Source of the DNA: Candidatus Poribacteria bacterium
GTDB taxonomy: Bacteria; Poribacteria; WGA-4E; WGA-3G
Assembly: GCA_022825825.1 (NCBI GenBank)
Contig: JAJDWA010000059.1
Location: 54,764-118,763, forward strand
Reading direction: 5' to 3'
Length of the DNA stretch: 64,000 bases
In this document: positions 6,842-16,160 of the stretch, one piece after another
Layout of the letters: every line of letters starts with the position of its first letter
Position numbering within the stretch: position 1 is the first letter of the stretch
Made by a program: the position numbers and the translations under genes
Notes under the pieces: generated by a model
Told to the model about the DNA's origin: nothing
What the model saw: the letters and a program-made list of their open reading frames with translations, nothing else
The model's database searches: none

Positions 6842-7891
6842 ATGCCGCATACATATAAAACCTGCCTCATCGGATGTGGACGGATGGGAGCAACTATTGA
6901 CGATGAAGTCGCAGACCGACCTGATAGTTTCATCTGGCAACCCTTCTCACACGCTGCAGCCGCTGTTGCCTGTGAAAGAACTGACCTCGTTGCCGTTTCG
7001 GATGTGTTTGCTGATAAAGCTGAAGCCATTCGGCAACGTTACGGGGCAGAACGTGCCTATACAGACTACCAAGAGATGATTGAGAAGGAGAAACCTGACA
7101 TCGTCTGTATTGCCACGCGTCCCGGACCGCACGCGGAAATTACTGTTTTCGCTGCTGAAAACAACGTCAAAGGCATCTACTGTGAAAAACCGCTCTGCTG
7201 TTCCATGGAAGAAGCAGATGTCATGGTAGATATTGTTGAGAAGCACGGTGTTAAATTCAACTACGGCACGCAACGTCGCTTTATGCCTATCTATCGCAAA
7301 GTGCGCGAACTCGTTGATGCAGGCGAAATCGGAGACATCCAGTGCACCATCGCGCAATACGGCGCAAGCTCCGCGCTCTGGGGATTAACACATGCCGCCG
7401 ATATGCTCCTTTTCCTTGCTAAAGACCCAGAAGTTGACTTTGTGCAAGGCACCGTTTCATGTAAGGATTCTGATTGGGATGGTAATCGCTTGAACGTTGA
7501 CCCAGCAATCACCAACGGGTATATCCGTTTTTCCAACGGAGTCCACGGCTACAATACTGCTGGCACAGGCCCCGAATATGAGGTCTGCGGCACTGCTGGT
7601 AAAATCCGTATCCAAAATAACAGTAGAGAAGTCCAATTTCGGAAGAAACAGGGGACTTTCTATGAAGATGTGCCGTTTCCAGAGGTTTCCCGTGCTACTG
7701 GTACAGTCATGGGGATAACTGATATCGCTGAGGCACTTGACGAAGACAGAGAAACAAAGGGCCCCGTTCATCTGGCGCGGCGCAGTCAAGAAACATTGAT
7801 GGGCATGATCGAGTCGCATCGGTTAGGCGGTCAACGTGTCTCACTACCAATGGAAAATCGAAGCCTTTATGTAACCAGAGACAACTGGTAA
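6842..7891 (+). CDS. Gfo/Idh/MocA-family oxidoreductase
   Basis: 349-residue dehydrogenase. The Rossmann motif CLIGCGRMGATI lies at residues 8-19, and the family EKP at 115-117 (CEKPLCC). The insertion DDEVADRPDSFIWQPFSHAAA after the glycine loop is longer than in the copy at 1825, so it belongs to a different subgroup and is not a recent duplicate. The ATG at 6842 is chosen because GGAG (6832-6835) is correctly spaced. It likely acts on a sugar or cyclitol with NAD(P) in the cytosol. It is separated from the upstream island by the repeat cluster, so it may have its own promoter. Confidence 0.86.
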   Translation: MPHTYKTCLIGCGRMGATIDDEVADRPDSFIWQPFSHAAAAVACERTDLVAVSDVFADKAEAIRQRYGAERAYTDYQEMIEKEKPDIVCIATRPGPHAEITVFAAENNVKGIYCEKPLCCSMEEADVMVDIVEKHGVKFNYGTQRRFMPIYRKVRELVDAGEIGDIQCTIAQYGASSALWGLTHAADMLLFLAKDPEVDFVQGTVSCKDSDWDGNRLNVDPAITNGYIRFSNGVHGYNTAGTGPEYEVCGTAGKIRIQNNSREVQFRKKQGTFYEDVPFPEVSRATGTVMGITDIAEALDEDRETKGPVHLARRSQETLMGMIESHRLGGQRVSLPMENRSLYVTRDNW

Positions 7892-7949
7892 AACCTAAAA
7901 GTATCTATTTTCTTAAACTACAGACTGGCTTGTAAATGCGTCGAAAAAT

Positions 7950-8939
7950 ATGAATTTAGAGACTCAAATCCAAGAATTTCGTGATACCTTTTATCGTGTC
8001 AAGACCGAAGTCCAAAAACGTATTGTCGGTCAAGACGCGATAGTTGAAGGAGTGCTTCTTTGCCTACTTGCTAACGGACACGCGCTGCTTGAAGGTATCC
8101 CTGGGTTAGGCAAAACCCAACTCGTTCGAACGCTCAGCGAGGCACTTAACCTCACTTTCAAGCCGATCCATTTCACACCGGATATGATGCCGTCTGACAT
8201 CACCGGCACAACCTTTCTCGTTGAAGACGAACACGGTAGAAAGCAATTTGAATTCCAACAGGGCCCCATATTCGCACAACTTATCCTGGCGGATGAGATT
8301 AACCGTGCTACCCCACGCACACAATCCGCACTTCTTGAGGCAATGCAGGACCGTACCGTCACTGTCGGACGGACAAGCCACAAATTAGAAGAACCGTTTT
8401 GTGTTCTCGCTACACAAAATCCTCTTGAGATGGAGGGCACTTATCCACTTCCGGAGGCACAACTGGATCGGTTTCTATTCAAACTACTCATCGAATTTCC
8501 TGATGAGGACGAAATAGTTCAAATTATGCGGCGCACCACATCTGGCACAGACATTACAATCGACAAAGTTACAGATGCCGAAACACTTAATCAGATGCGC
8601 CGACTTGTTCCACAGGTGATTGTCGCAGAGCATGTTGAGCGACACATCATTCGACTTGTCCGCGCCACACACCCTAATTCCGATGACGCGCCAGAGATTG
8701 TCAAACGATATGTCCATCTCGGTGCAGGTATCCGTAGCATCCAAGCGATAACCCTTACAGCAAAAATCAAGGCACTTCTTGACGAACGTTATAACGTTGC
8801 CTACGAAGATATCGATGCAGTACTTCTCCCCGCACTTCGTCATCGTATCATTCTCAACTTTGAGGGGCAAGGCGAGGGTATTGTCCCCGATGCCGTTGTC
8901 AGCGAAGTCTGCAGCGCAATCATACCTACACCGTCATAA
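7950..8939 (+). CDS. MoxR-family AAA+ ATPase
   Basis: 329-residue AAA+ protein. Walker A GIPGLGKT lies at about residues 49-56, Walker B LILADEINRA at about 110-119, and the conserved NPLEMEGTYPLPEAQLDRF follows as in MoxR proteins. MoxR ATPases act as chaperones that mature or insert cofactors into partner complexes, and usually sit beside DUF58 and VWA-domain genes. None is visible here: the next gene is convergent and encodes cytochrome b. It starts 58 bases after the dehydrogenase, so its real partner is unclear. Confidence 0.88.
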   Translation: MNLETQIQEFRDTFYRVKTEVQKRIVGQDAIVEGVLLCLLANGHALLEGIPGLGKTQLVRTLSEALNLTFKPIHFTPDMMPSDITGTTFLVEDEHGRKQFEFQQGPIFAQLILADEINRATPRTQSALLEAMQDRTVTVGRTSHKLEEPFCVLATQNPLEMEGTYPLPEAQLDRFLFKLLIEFPDEDEIVQIMRRTTSGTDITIDKVTDAETLNQMRRLVPQVIVAEHVERHIIRLVRATHPNSDDAPEIVKRYVHLGAGIRSIQAITLTAKIKALLDERYNVAYEDIDAVLLPALRHRIILNFEGQGEGIVPDAVVSEVCSAIIPTPS

Positions 8940-9013
8940 ACCTTTGTCATATCAGAGGCATTAACATAAAATTGACGGCTATAGGTTTCGCTGTGCTCCA
9001 CCCAACGGACGAA

Positions 9014-10213
9014 CTATTGCGATTCTTCTCCTACTTCTTTCGCTCCTTCAATTTCTTCCTCAGTTAATTGGAAGTCAAATACATCTTCCTCTTCTGTTGC
9101 TTCTGGTTCTGTGTCCGTTGGAGTAACCTGCTGCACTTCATCTGTGGGTTGTGCTGTTTCCTCCTGCGTTTCAAGTTTTGGTGCTGTCGCACCGAGGATT
9201 GTCAATCCAACAATTGCCACAACACAAACACTTGTGACCGTCATTGCAATTGGACGTTTCCAAAGAACTTTGCGCTCGCTCCTGTCTAAGAAGGGGAGGA
9301 ATAACAGTAGCAACATGCCAACTGTCGGGATAACAAACGTCCCAAGAATTTCAAAGGGACCTTGGAAGTACTTGAGCAGTTGAAAAAGGGAAAGAAAATA
9401 CCATTCGGGGCGCGGATCGTAATCTGCATTTGTTGGGTCTGCTACATCTTCAAGCGGAACAGGTGCGAACAGTGCAGCACAAGCGAGGACCCCAAAGAGA
9501 ATTAGCATACCGACAACATCTTCAAATACCTGATCCGGATAGAAAGGTTTTCCCGTTTTCATATCTTCTGATGTGTTCTTTGGTAAACCTGAGGAACCGT
9601 AGAATCGGATAAGAAAAAGGTGCAGACCGACCAGGCCAAAAGCCAACCACGGCAACCAAATCGTGTGGAGTGCATAAAAGCGTGACAGTGTAACCGCGCC
9701 GACCTCTGCACCGCCTCGTAGCACTTTTGCGACTACATCTCCTAATACAGGCGCAGTGCTTGAGATTTCAATCCCGACAACCGTTGCCCAATACGCCTTT
9801 TCGTCCCACGGCAACAGATAACCTGTAAATCCGAAACCGAGCGTAACCAACAACAGCAGGACACCGACAACCCAGGTGAGTTCACGCGGGGCCTTGTATG
9901 ATCCATAAAGCACAACACGGAGTATATGCAGGAAGACAATGATAACCATCGCACTGGCACCCCAATGGTGCAAACCACGCACAAAGTTACCGAACGGCAC
10001 CTCATTTGTGATATAAGTGACTGCATTATGGGCGTGGTCTGGTGAAGGAGAATAGGATAGCGCTAAAAATGCACCTGTCGCCGCTTGAAGTAGCAGTAGA
10101 AACATCGCCAAACTGCCCAGTGAGAAAAGTAGATTAATATGTTTCGGCAGCGGTTTGCGCAAGTGCGCCATCACCCCATCTAACGGGAGGCGATCATTAA
10201 GGAACTGTTTCAT
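9014..10213 (-). CDS. petB: Cytochrome b (fused b6 plus subunit IV type) of a Rieske/cytochrome b complex
   Basis: 399-residue multi-span membrane protein, the quinol-oxidising core of a bc-type complex. Haem ligand pairs are H82/H96 and H183/H198; the 14 and 15 residue spacings match cytochrome b6 rather than mitochondrial b. PEWY (269-272), the quinol-oxidation-site motif of the subunit IV half, is present, so b6 and subunit IV are fused. After about residue 360 comes an unusual acidic Glu/Thr-rich tail. The ATG directly abuts the Rieske stop codon (TAAATG), and GGAGG inside the Rieske gene is its ribosome site. No cytochrome c1 or f gene follows within the window. Confidence 0.92.
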   Translation of the reverse strand: MKQFLNDRLPLDGVMAHLRKPLPKHINLLFSLGSLAMFLLLLQAATGAFLALSYSPSPDHAHNAVTYITNEVPFGNFVRGLHHWGASAMVIIVFLHILRVVLYGSYKAPRELTWVVGVLLLLVTLGFGFTGYLLPWDEKAYWATVVGIEISSTAPVLGDVVAKVLRGGAEVGAVTLSRFYALHTIWLPWLAFGLVGLHLFLIRFYGSSGLPKNTSEDMKTGKPFYPDQVFEDVVGMLILFGVLACAALFAPVPLEDVADPTNADYDPRPEWYFLSLFQLLKYFQGPFEILGTFVIPTVGMLLLLFLPFLDRSERKVLWKRPIAMTVTSVCVVAIVGLTILGATAPKLETQEETAQPTDEVQQVTPTDTEPEATEEEDVFDFQLTEEEIEGAKEVGEESQ

Positions 10214-10681
10214 TTACGCCTCCTTCACATATAAAAGTCCATTTTCTACTTTGACTTCAAGTTTCTGCAACGGTTCCGGCGGCGGCCCCGCAACAACAGC
10301 CCCCTCTTTGTCAAACACAGCACCATGGCACGGGCAGAGGAATGATTCTTTACTCTCATCCCATCGAACAAGACAACCGAGATGTGAGCACGTCCGTGAA
10401 AAGACACTCCACTCCGCGTTCCCTGCGTCCGTCACGTAAACCGAACGTTTTTTCGTGGCTTTCACCCAACCATCTTTCGCTGTGAACGTGTAATTGACTT
10501 TCTTAAAGCGGCTGTTTTTGAGGCGGTCTACCGTGCCCACGTCAACCCATTGCGATTCACCTTTTTTCCATGCGGGTGAAATCGCAAATCCGATGAGTGG
10601 GATACCGGCGGCTAAACTCACTAATCCACCGATGCAGGCGGTGGCGATTTGTAAAAAAGAGCGCCTACTCTCATTTGACAT
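10214..10681 (-). CDS. petC: Rieske [2Fe-2S] protein of the cytochrome b complex
   Basis: 155-residue Rieske protein. The N-terminal SRRSFLQIA followed by a hydrophobic stretch (residues 12-34) is a twin-arginine signal anchor, as expected for an exported Fe-S protein. Cluster ligands are C98-S-H100-LGC103 and C116-P-C118-H119-G; the extra Cys pair forms the stabilising disulphide. It passes an electron from quinol to a c-type cytochrome at the periplasmic face. It is the first gene of a two-gene operon with the cytochrome b that abuts it. Confidence 0.93.
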   Translation of the reverse strand: MSNESRRSFLQIATACIGGLVSLAAGIPLIGFAISPAWKKGESQWVDVGTVDRLKNSRFKKVNYTFTAKDGWVKATKKRSVYVTDAGNAEWSVFSRTCSHLGCLVRWDESKESFLCPCHGAVFDKEGAVVAGPPPEPLQKLEVKVENGLLYVKEA

Positions 10682-10715
10682 CCTATTCTCCTTTATAACA
10701 AATATCCTATTGTAG

Positions 10716-10737
10716 GGCGAGGTCTCTGTGCCTCGCC
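10716..10737. repeat. Hairpin GGCGAGG-N8-CCTCGCC
   Basis: A 7-bp stem between two minus-strand genes, preceded by TGTAG. Its arms match those of the element at 49657-49682 but it has a different loop, so it may be a second repeat type. It could also act as a weak terminator for the gene upstream. Confidence 0.5.
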
Positions 10738-10775
10738 ATGATGCACATTCGTGTTGTCCTTACAACACTGTAGGG

Positions 10776-11843
10776 TTATCTCTTCCGAGTTTGTCCTTCA
10801 AATGGAGTACGTAGATCGTATTTGCCTTCTTCCAAGACAGGAAGTGTACCATCGTTAACCATCAACTCCAGTGGCAATTCTCTGGTTTCCAACGGCATAT
10901 TGACAACGTCTTTAATGCGCAAGGATTCATAAATTGCCATCATAATTTCGATGGTGTATCGGGCTTGTTCGCCTCTACCTCGGTGAGTCGGAATTTTACC
11001 CTCTATCCATTCAATCAGTTCTTGAAATTGATTTTTAGGTTCTGGTGGCGGTGTAATTGTCTGCCAACCTTTAGCATCTCCGTTTTGGAGCAACACTGTT
11101 CCGTTATCCCCGTTGCGAATTTGTCCCTCTGTGCCAGCGATTCTGGGCATAGAAACAGCGGGATCGGGTAGGTCCCCTTCATAGATAGCACGTGCACCAC
11201 CTTCAAAGCAGACTAATCCCATACAGAGGTCTTCGCAGATTGTACGGCGTTCCCACCTATCTGTAGTACGCGATGTTTGTCCGATAACCCATAACGTCTC
11301 TGGATCAGATAACAGGTAACGCCAAGCATCAATCGCGTGTGTACCCGTGTTCAGTAGGCCTGCGTGTGCTTTTGCACGATGATGTAGTGTTGTCGGTTGA
11401 CCGATCGCACCTGCAGCAACAAGTCTGCGAATTTCTGTGTTCTGTGCACTGTATCTGCTTTGGTGTCCGATGACGAGTTTGACATTGTTCTGTTCACATG
11501 CGGCAATCATATCATCTGCTTGACCAAGTGAAGCGGACATCGGTTTTTCACCGATAATCCCTTTCACCCCAGCATTTGCTGCTGCAACTGTGGCTTCAGC
11601 ACGAGGCCCCTGCCACGTTGTGATACTGACAATGTCCAAATCCTCTTTTGCTAACATCTCATCAACATCGGTGTAGATTGCAGGGACACCGTATTCATCC
11701 GCAACTCGTTTTGCGGATTCCTCATAGATATCCATCGCTGCCACAAGTTCTACATTCGGTTGCTTTTGCCATGATCTGGAATGGGACCTACCCATCCCAC
11801 CACAGCCGATGATTCCGATACGATATGTTTGATTCGTTGCCAT
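10776..11843 (-). CDS. Gfo/Idh/MocA-family oxidoreductase
   Basis: 355-residue dehydrogenase with Rossmann motif GIIGCGGMGRSHS (10-22) and EKP at 99-101. The C-terminal half carries a conserved HAIDAWRYL helix that lines the active site. Substrate unknown; sugars or inositols are typical. It diverges from the dehydratase at 12125, and the shared 281-base gap suggests joint control of a dehydrogenase and dehydratase acting on the same sugar acid pathway. A promoter is visible on its side of the gap. Confidence 0.87.
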   Translation of the reverse strand: MATNQTYRIGIIGCGGMGRSHSRSWQKQPNVELVAAMDIYEESAKRVADEYGVPAIYTDVDEMLAKEDLDIVSITTWQGPRAEATVAAANAGVKGIIGEKPMSASLGQADDMIAACEQNNVKLVIGHQSRYSAQNTEIRRLVAAGAIGQPTTLHHRAKAHAGLLNTGTHAIDAWRYLLSDPETLWVIGQTSRTTDRWERRTICEDLCMGLVCFEGGARAIYEGDLPDPAVSMPRIAGTEGQIRNGDNGTVLLQNGDAKGWQTITPPPEPKNQFQELIEWIEGKIPTHRGRGEQARYTIEIMMAIYESLRIKDVVNMPLETRELPLELMVNDGTLPVLEEGKYDLRTPFEGQTRKR

Positions 11844-11887
11844 GTTTTGGTCTCCTTGATTTGGTTGAGCATTCGGTCATATAAGTT

Positions 11888-11916
11888 AATGTATCAATTT
11901 CTGTCGTTTTCGTCAA
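11888..11916 (-). promoter_or_regulatory. Promoter of the divergent dehydrogenase
   Basis: On the minus strand TTGACG (11916-11911) and TACATT (11893-11888) are 17 bases apart, about 45 bases upstream of the ATG at 11843. The opposite-strand gene has TTGACA at 12064-12069 but no convincing -10. Confidence 0.5.
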
Positions 11917-12124
11917 CAAATTTCCTGTTTACAGGTGTGTAAAATTTTGACAAAAGCTATCTGTATCTTATTGTAGGGACCCGCCCCTATAGCAGAAAAC
12001 GTGTGTAGACTCTTTGCAAAATCAATGTAACAAGATTTGTACACACCCATTTTTTTAAAAGGTTTGACAAACTGCAAGAATTGTGAAAAACTAATGCATA
12101 ACAAAAAGAAGGGAGATTTTTGCA

Positions 12125-13219
12125 ATGGCAGACTATGAAGATAAAGGATCGCAAATTCGAGTGACAAACCTTGAGGCTTACCCGATGGGTGAGAAGGCTT
12201 ACGTCAAGATTGAAACTAACATGGACGTTACAGGGTGGGGCGAGATCAACAATATGGAGACAAACGTCACCTGTGAATTGGCACGTTCCCTGTCCACAAT
12301 GATTATTGGAGAAAACCCGACACGTATTGAACATCACTGGCAACGGCTATTCCGCGCACATCGCAATATCCGTGGCGGTGGGTTAATGGTGCATACGATT
12401 TCCGCTATTGATATGGCGCTATGGGATATTGCTGGAAAATTGTGGGGTGTGCCGGTTTACCGCTTACTGGGTGGTCCCTGCCGAGATAAAATTTGGAAGT
12501 ATCCGAGTCCAAAAGCGATTAAAACGGGGCCGGGTGGTGCTAAGACTTTCGCTGGCACGCCCGATGAAATTGCGAATATGGTGCAGCGGGTTCACGATAC
12601 GCGAGAGAAAGTTGGTTCCGATGGTGCGGTGATGTTTGATGCACATAGCTGCATGCCGCCCCCTGTCGTTAAACAATTTGCAGGACACCTCAAATCTGAC
12701 GATTTGCTTTTCCTCGAAGAGGCATGGGTGCCGGGCAACATTGAAGTGATGCGTAAGATCCGAGAATTTGTGCCTGTACCGTTAGCGACAGGTGAACGCG
12801 ACCGCACAATATGGGAGGTACGCGAAATCCTTGAAGCACAAGTAATTGATATTCTCCAACCCGATGTTGGACATGGCGGCGGCATCACACAGGTTAAGAA
12901 AGTTGCTGCACTTGCGGAAGCGCATCATGTGCCGATAGCACCGCACTGCACAATGTCTTATCTCGGTCTTACCGCGAGTTTTCATCTATCTGCCTCCGTG
13001 CCGTTTTTTCTTATCCACGAAGGTTATGAGAATGTGCTACCGGCTGGCGTTGCACATAAAACGTGGGAGATGGACGATGAAGGCTACGTTTCACTGCCTG
13101 AAGGTCCGGGTTTAGGTGTTGAAGTGGATGAAGCGAAGGTTATTGAGGTTAGTAATTCGGGAAGAAGGTTTAATTGGCCGAACGCTCGTTTAGCAGATGG
13201 TTCGGTCGCGGATTATTAA
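12125..13219 (+). CDS. Mandelate racemase/muconate lactonizing (enolase superfamily) dehydratase
   Basis: 364-residue enolase-superfamily enzyme. Metal ligands are D172 (FDAHS), E198 (FLEEAW) and E224 (TGERD). H174 and H274 (APHCTMS) stand where D-galactonate/mannonate dehydratases place their acid-base histidines. The first half has the capping domain and ALWDIAGKLWGVPVYRLLGG, typical of the family. It probably dehydrates an acid sugar in the cytosol; the exact substrate is not predictable. GGGAG ahead of the ATG is the ribosome site. It diverges from a Gfo/Idh/MocA dehydrogenase. Confidence 0.87.
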   Translation: MADYEDKGSQIRVTNLEAYPMGEKAYVKIETNMDVTGWGEINNMETNVTCELARSLSTMIIGENPTRIEHHWQRLFRAHRNIRGGGLMVHTISAIDMALWDIAGKLWGVPVYRLLGGPCRDKIWKYPSPKAIKTGPGGAKTFAGTPDEIANMVQRVHDTREKVGSDGAVMFDAHSCMPPPVVKQFAGHLKSDDLLFLEEAWVPGNIEVMRKIREFVPVPLATGERDRTIWEVREILEAQVIDILQPDVGHGGGITQVKKVAALAEAHHVPIAPHCTMSYLGLTASFHLSASVPFFLIHEGYENVLPAGVAHKTWEMDDEGYVSLPEGPGLGVEVDEAKVIEVSNSGRRFNWPNARLADGSVADY

Positions 13220-13528
13220 CTGTCTCACTTTCCACCTCTTTCGGTTCCGTCAGAGTGCACCTCGGAATTGATTCAGCACGGCATCTCTAAACAATATTCT
13301 ATTCCAATGCTATTTCGTCCTAACCGTAATGATTCATTTATAGTCGTGAATGAACCTGCAAAAGGATCGAGGACAGATGCATCTATGTCACTGAACGCCT
13401 GGACTGCATATTCGGGGATTTTGCGTGGGAAGGGACTGTATGTCCCTTGCTATCTGTTTTAATTACTGATGCTAATTTGACAATATCGCGGCGCCACATA
13501 CGCAGCAAATCTTCATCAACGAGGTTAT

Positions 13529-13545
13529 GGGTTCGTTGCGAACCC
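13529..13545. repeat. Hairpin GGGTTCG-TTG-CGAACCC
   Basis: A perfect 7-bp stem with a 3-base loop, in the 522-base gap 13220-13741. The gap holds no convincing gene (a 64-codon frame at 13268-13462 has no ribosome site). It also carries a 7-bp inverted repeat CTGCATA/TATGCAG (13631-13653), 28 bases ahead of the livG promoter, that could be an operator. The hairpin may terminate transcription from the dehydratase, although no T-run follows. Confidence 0.45.
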
Positions 13546-13680
13546 GTCATCAACTGCGTACGTGCGTACGGGGAGAATAACTATATTTTTTGATAGGATG
13601 GACACATTCCCCTATCATTGTGTGTAAGTCCTGCATAAATTGAACCTATGCAGCAAAATATTTTCATACCAAGAAATCAG

Positions 13681-13710
13681 TTGACACTTTTGTACTATTT
13701 AAGGTATCCT
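13681..13710 (+). promoter_or_regulatory. Promoter of the livG-livF-lgt unit
   Basis: TTGACA (13681-13686) and TATCCT (13705-13710) are 18 bases apart, followed by AGGAGG (13731-13736) five bases before the ATG at 13742. The inverted repeat at 13631-13653 just upstream could bind a regulator. Confidence 0.6.
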
Positions 13711-13741
13711 ATAAATGATATGATTAAATCAGGAGGTGGAA

Positions 13742-14524
13742 ATGGCAGATCAACCTATAAATATCCTTGAAACACGAGAGTTGAGCCGACACTATGGTGG
13801 TGTCATCGCATTGTCAAAGGTTACAATGTCCGTCCGCGCAAGACAAATTTCCAGTTTGATAGGTCCTAACGGTGCCGGGAAAACAACACTGTTTAACTGT
13901 GTTACTGGATTAGATAAACCTACGTTGGGGCTGGTCAATTTTTTAGGAAAACAAACTAACGGTTTTCGTCCAGATGAGGTTACTGGACTTGGTGTTGCCA
14001 GGACATTTCAAAATATCAGGCTTTTTACAGAATTAACGGTGTTGGATAACGTTAAAATCGGGAGACACCCGCGTACCTCTGCCACATTTATAGGGGCAGT
14101 TTTCCGAACTAAGAAACAACAACATGAAGAAAAGGCAATAACAGAGTATGCCGAGGAGATGTTAAAATTCGTAGGGTTAGCGGACGTTGGTGCCCAGACA
14201 GCGGGAAACCTATCCTACGGAGACCAAAGACGGGTTGAAATCGCAAGAGCCTTAGCTACAAAACCGCTATTGCTGCTTTTAGACGAACCTGCCGCGGGGA
14301 TGAACCCGCAAGAAACGCAAGAACTTATTTCTCTTATCTACACTATTCGCGAACAAGGAATCTCTGTGCTGCTGATTGAACACGATATGAAAGTTGTGAT
14401 GCAAATATCTGACTGGGTGACTGTGTTGGACCATGGTGAGAAAATCAGCGAGGGGCAACCCGCAGACGTGCAAAACGATGAACGCGTTATCGCGGCATAC
14501 TTAGGGACATCTGACGATGCTTGA
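13742..14524 (+). CDS. livG: LivG-type ABC transporter ATPase (branched-chain amino acid family)
   Basis: 260-residue ATPase. Walker [10 protein letters not shown] lies near residue 42, the signature is [16 protein letters not shown] rather than LSGGQ (usual for LivG), and Walker [26 protein letters not shown] is the Q-loop. It powers uptake of branched-chain amino acids, amides or urea across the inner membrane together with LivF. The ATG at 13742 is chosen for its AGGAGG. It overlaps livF by 8 bases. No permease genes (livH, livM) are nearby; a likely binding lipoprotein is at 22015-23181. Confidence 0.9.
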   Translation: MADQPINILETRELSRHYGGVIALSKVTMSVRARQISSLIGPNGAGKTTLFNCVTGLDKPTLGLVNFLGKQTNGFRPDEVTGLGVARTFQNIRLFTELTVLDNVKIGRHPRTSATFIGAVFRTKKQQHEEKAITEYAEEMLKFVGLADVGAQTAGNLSYGDQRRVEIARALATKPLLLLLDEPAAGMNPQETQELISLIYTIREQGISVLLIEHDMKVVMQISDWVTVLDHGEKISEGQPADVQNDERVIAAYLGTSDDA

Positions 14525-15221
14525 ACTTAAAGATATTCATACTTACTATGGAAATATCCGTGCGGTGCGCGGCATTTCAATTGAGGTGAACGCAGGTGAA
14601 AAGGTGTGTATGATTGGGGCAAACGGTGCTGGCAAATCTACTACACTGATGACTATTTCTGGCGTTCACACACCGGTAGAAGGTGCTATATATTTTGAAG
14701 GTGAAGATATTACAACTACTTCAGCGGAACAGCGTGTGTCGCTTGGGATTTCGCAGGTGCCCGAAGGACGGCTGATTTTTCCGGATATGACAGTTCTCGA
14801 AAACCTTGAACTTGGTGCCTACATACGAAACGATACGGCAGGTATCAGAACAGATTTAAACAGAATTTTTGATTACTTCCCTGTGCTTGCGGAGCGGCGG
14901 AGACAGCGAGGCGGTAGCCTCAGCGGCGGCGAACAGCAGATGTTAGCGATTGGACGTGCTCTCATGTCAAATCCGAGATTATTGCTACTTGATGAACCCT
15001 CTTTAGGACTTGCCCCACTTATTGTTAAACAGATTTTTGAAATTATTCAGCAAATTAATGAGGAGGGAACAACAATTCTATTGGTTGAACAGAACGCACA
15101 AATTGCTTTGAACGTAACAGACAGAGGTTATGTTATGGAGACAGGCGAAATTACAATTGCGGGTACCTCTGTTGATCTTTTGGCGGATGAACGGGTGCGG
15201 CAAGCTTACCTCGGAGAATAA
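14517..15221 (+). CDS. livF: LivF-type ABC transporter ATPase
   Basis: 234-residue ATPase. Walker A GANGAGKSTT, signature SLSGGEQQMLAIGRAL and Walker B LLLLDEPSLGLAP are all intact and typical of LivF. SQVPEGRLIFPDMTVLENLE is the diagnostic LivF Q-loop. It pairs with the upstream LivG, whose gene overlaps it by 8 bases, so the two are translationally coupled. Permeases are missing from the neighbourhood, which is unusual because liv operons normally carry them together. Confidence 0.92.
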   Translation: MLELKDIHTYYGNIRAVRGISIEVNAGEKVCMIGANGAGKSTTLMTISGVHTPVEGAIYFEGEDITTTSAEQRVSLGISQVPEGRLIFPDMTVLENLELGAYIRNDTAGIRTDLNRIFDYFPVLAERRRQRGGSLSGGEQQMLAIGRALMSNPRLLLLDEPSLGLAPLIVKQIFEIIQQINEEGTTILLVEQNAQIALNVTDRGYVMETGEITIAGTSVDLLADERVRQAYLGE

Positions 15222-15227
15222 TTGTAG

Positions 15228-16076
15228 ATGTATCCTACACTAATTGATTTTGGGACGATCTTTTCTATCCACATTGGCATCCATAGCTACGGAGTTATGT
15301 TAGCCACTGCCTTCATCACGTGCAGCATAATGTTGCGCCGCGAATTGGACCGCCAAGGTTTCCAAGGAGATTTAGCCGTAACGATTGTCGCTGCAGGAGC
15401 TATCGGTGGGGTTATCGGCGCGAAAATTTATTTTATTTTTCTTGATGGAAAAATAGAGGCAGACGAAATTTTCTCTCCGAGCGGGTTAGTCTGGTATGGT
15501 GGACTGATCGGTGGCAGTGCGACCATTAGTTGGATTATCCATCGTTCACCTAACCCTTTTCTTCCGACCGTTGACATTATCGGCCCCCTTCTGCTGCTTG
15601 GGTACGGTATCGGACGTATTGGATGTCTGCTTGCAGGTGATGGAGACTACGGTCCACCTTCCGACGTGCCGTGGGCAATGGCATTTCCGAACGGCACTGT
15701 CCCGACAGATGTCCCTGTTCATCCGACACCTATCTATGAAACGCTGATTTCTGTTACATTCTTTGGCATTCTCTGGTCACAACGCAAAAAATTTGTGTCA
15801 ATCCCAGGTTTACTCTTTGGTGCAAGCCTTGTCCTGCTCGCCGTGGAAAGGTTTATCGTAGAATTTTGGAGGCTCACACCGCGTGTGTTTCCAGAAACAT
15901 CGTCTTTGTCGTGGTTGACATCGCCTCAGGTCGTTAGTATTATCCTGTTCTGTTTTGGAATCTTTTTTATGATGTGGATGTACAAGCGACCAAGAATGGC
16001 TGTGGATGTTGAAAACGAAACTCTGGAACCTGTAAACGAGACGCCGCGTCCTCAAAAACGGAGACGGCGGCGGTAA
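15228..16076 (+). CDS. lgt: Prolipoprotein diacylglyceryl transferase
   Basis: 282-residue inner-membrane enzyme that transfers diacylglycerol from phosphatidylglycerol to the lipobox Cys of lipoproteins, the first step of lipoprotein maturation. It shows SGLVWYGGLIGG, GRIGCLLAGDGDYG (the conserved arginine block) and HPTPIYE, the Lgt signatures, within several hydrophobic spans, plus a basic Arg-rich C-terminus. It starts 6 bases after livF, so it rides in the same transcript. Several lipoproteins in this window (22015, 37538, 47302, 56642) would be its substrates. Confidence 0.92.
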   Translation: MYPTLIDFGTIFSIHIGIHSYGVMLATAFITCSIMLRRELDRQGFQGDLAVTIVAAGAIGGVIGAKIYFIFLDGKIEADEIFSPSGLVWYGGLIGGSATISWIIHRSPNPFLPTVDIIGPLLLLGYGIGRIGCLLAGDGDYGPPSDVPWAMAFPNGTVPTDVPVHPTPIYETLISVTFFGILWSQRKKFVSIPGLLFGASLVLLAVERFIVEFWRLTPRVFPETSSLSWLTSPQVVSIILFCFGIFFMMWMYKRPRMAVDVENETLEPVNETPRPQKRRRRR

Positions 16077-16160
16077 TTTCCGATGGCAGTACATATTTCC
16101 AAATACGATTTAGAATAACAAAGCTAAATTTATGCCATAGGTTATTCATTGCGTATAATT

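Noticed and set aside
12064..12097. TTGACA upstream of the dehydratase at 12125
   Set aside because: No acceptable -10 lies at 16-18 bases, so a promoter is not called, though one probably exists in this gap.
13268..13462. 64-codon plus-strand frame in the gap before livG
   Set aside because: No ribosome site, TTG start, composition unlike the neighbouring genes and no recognisable motif.
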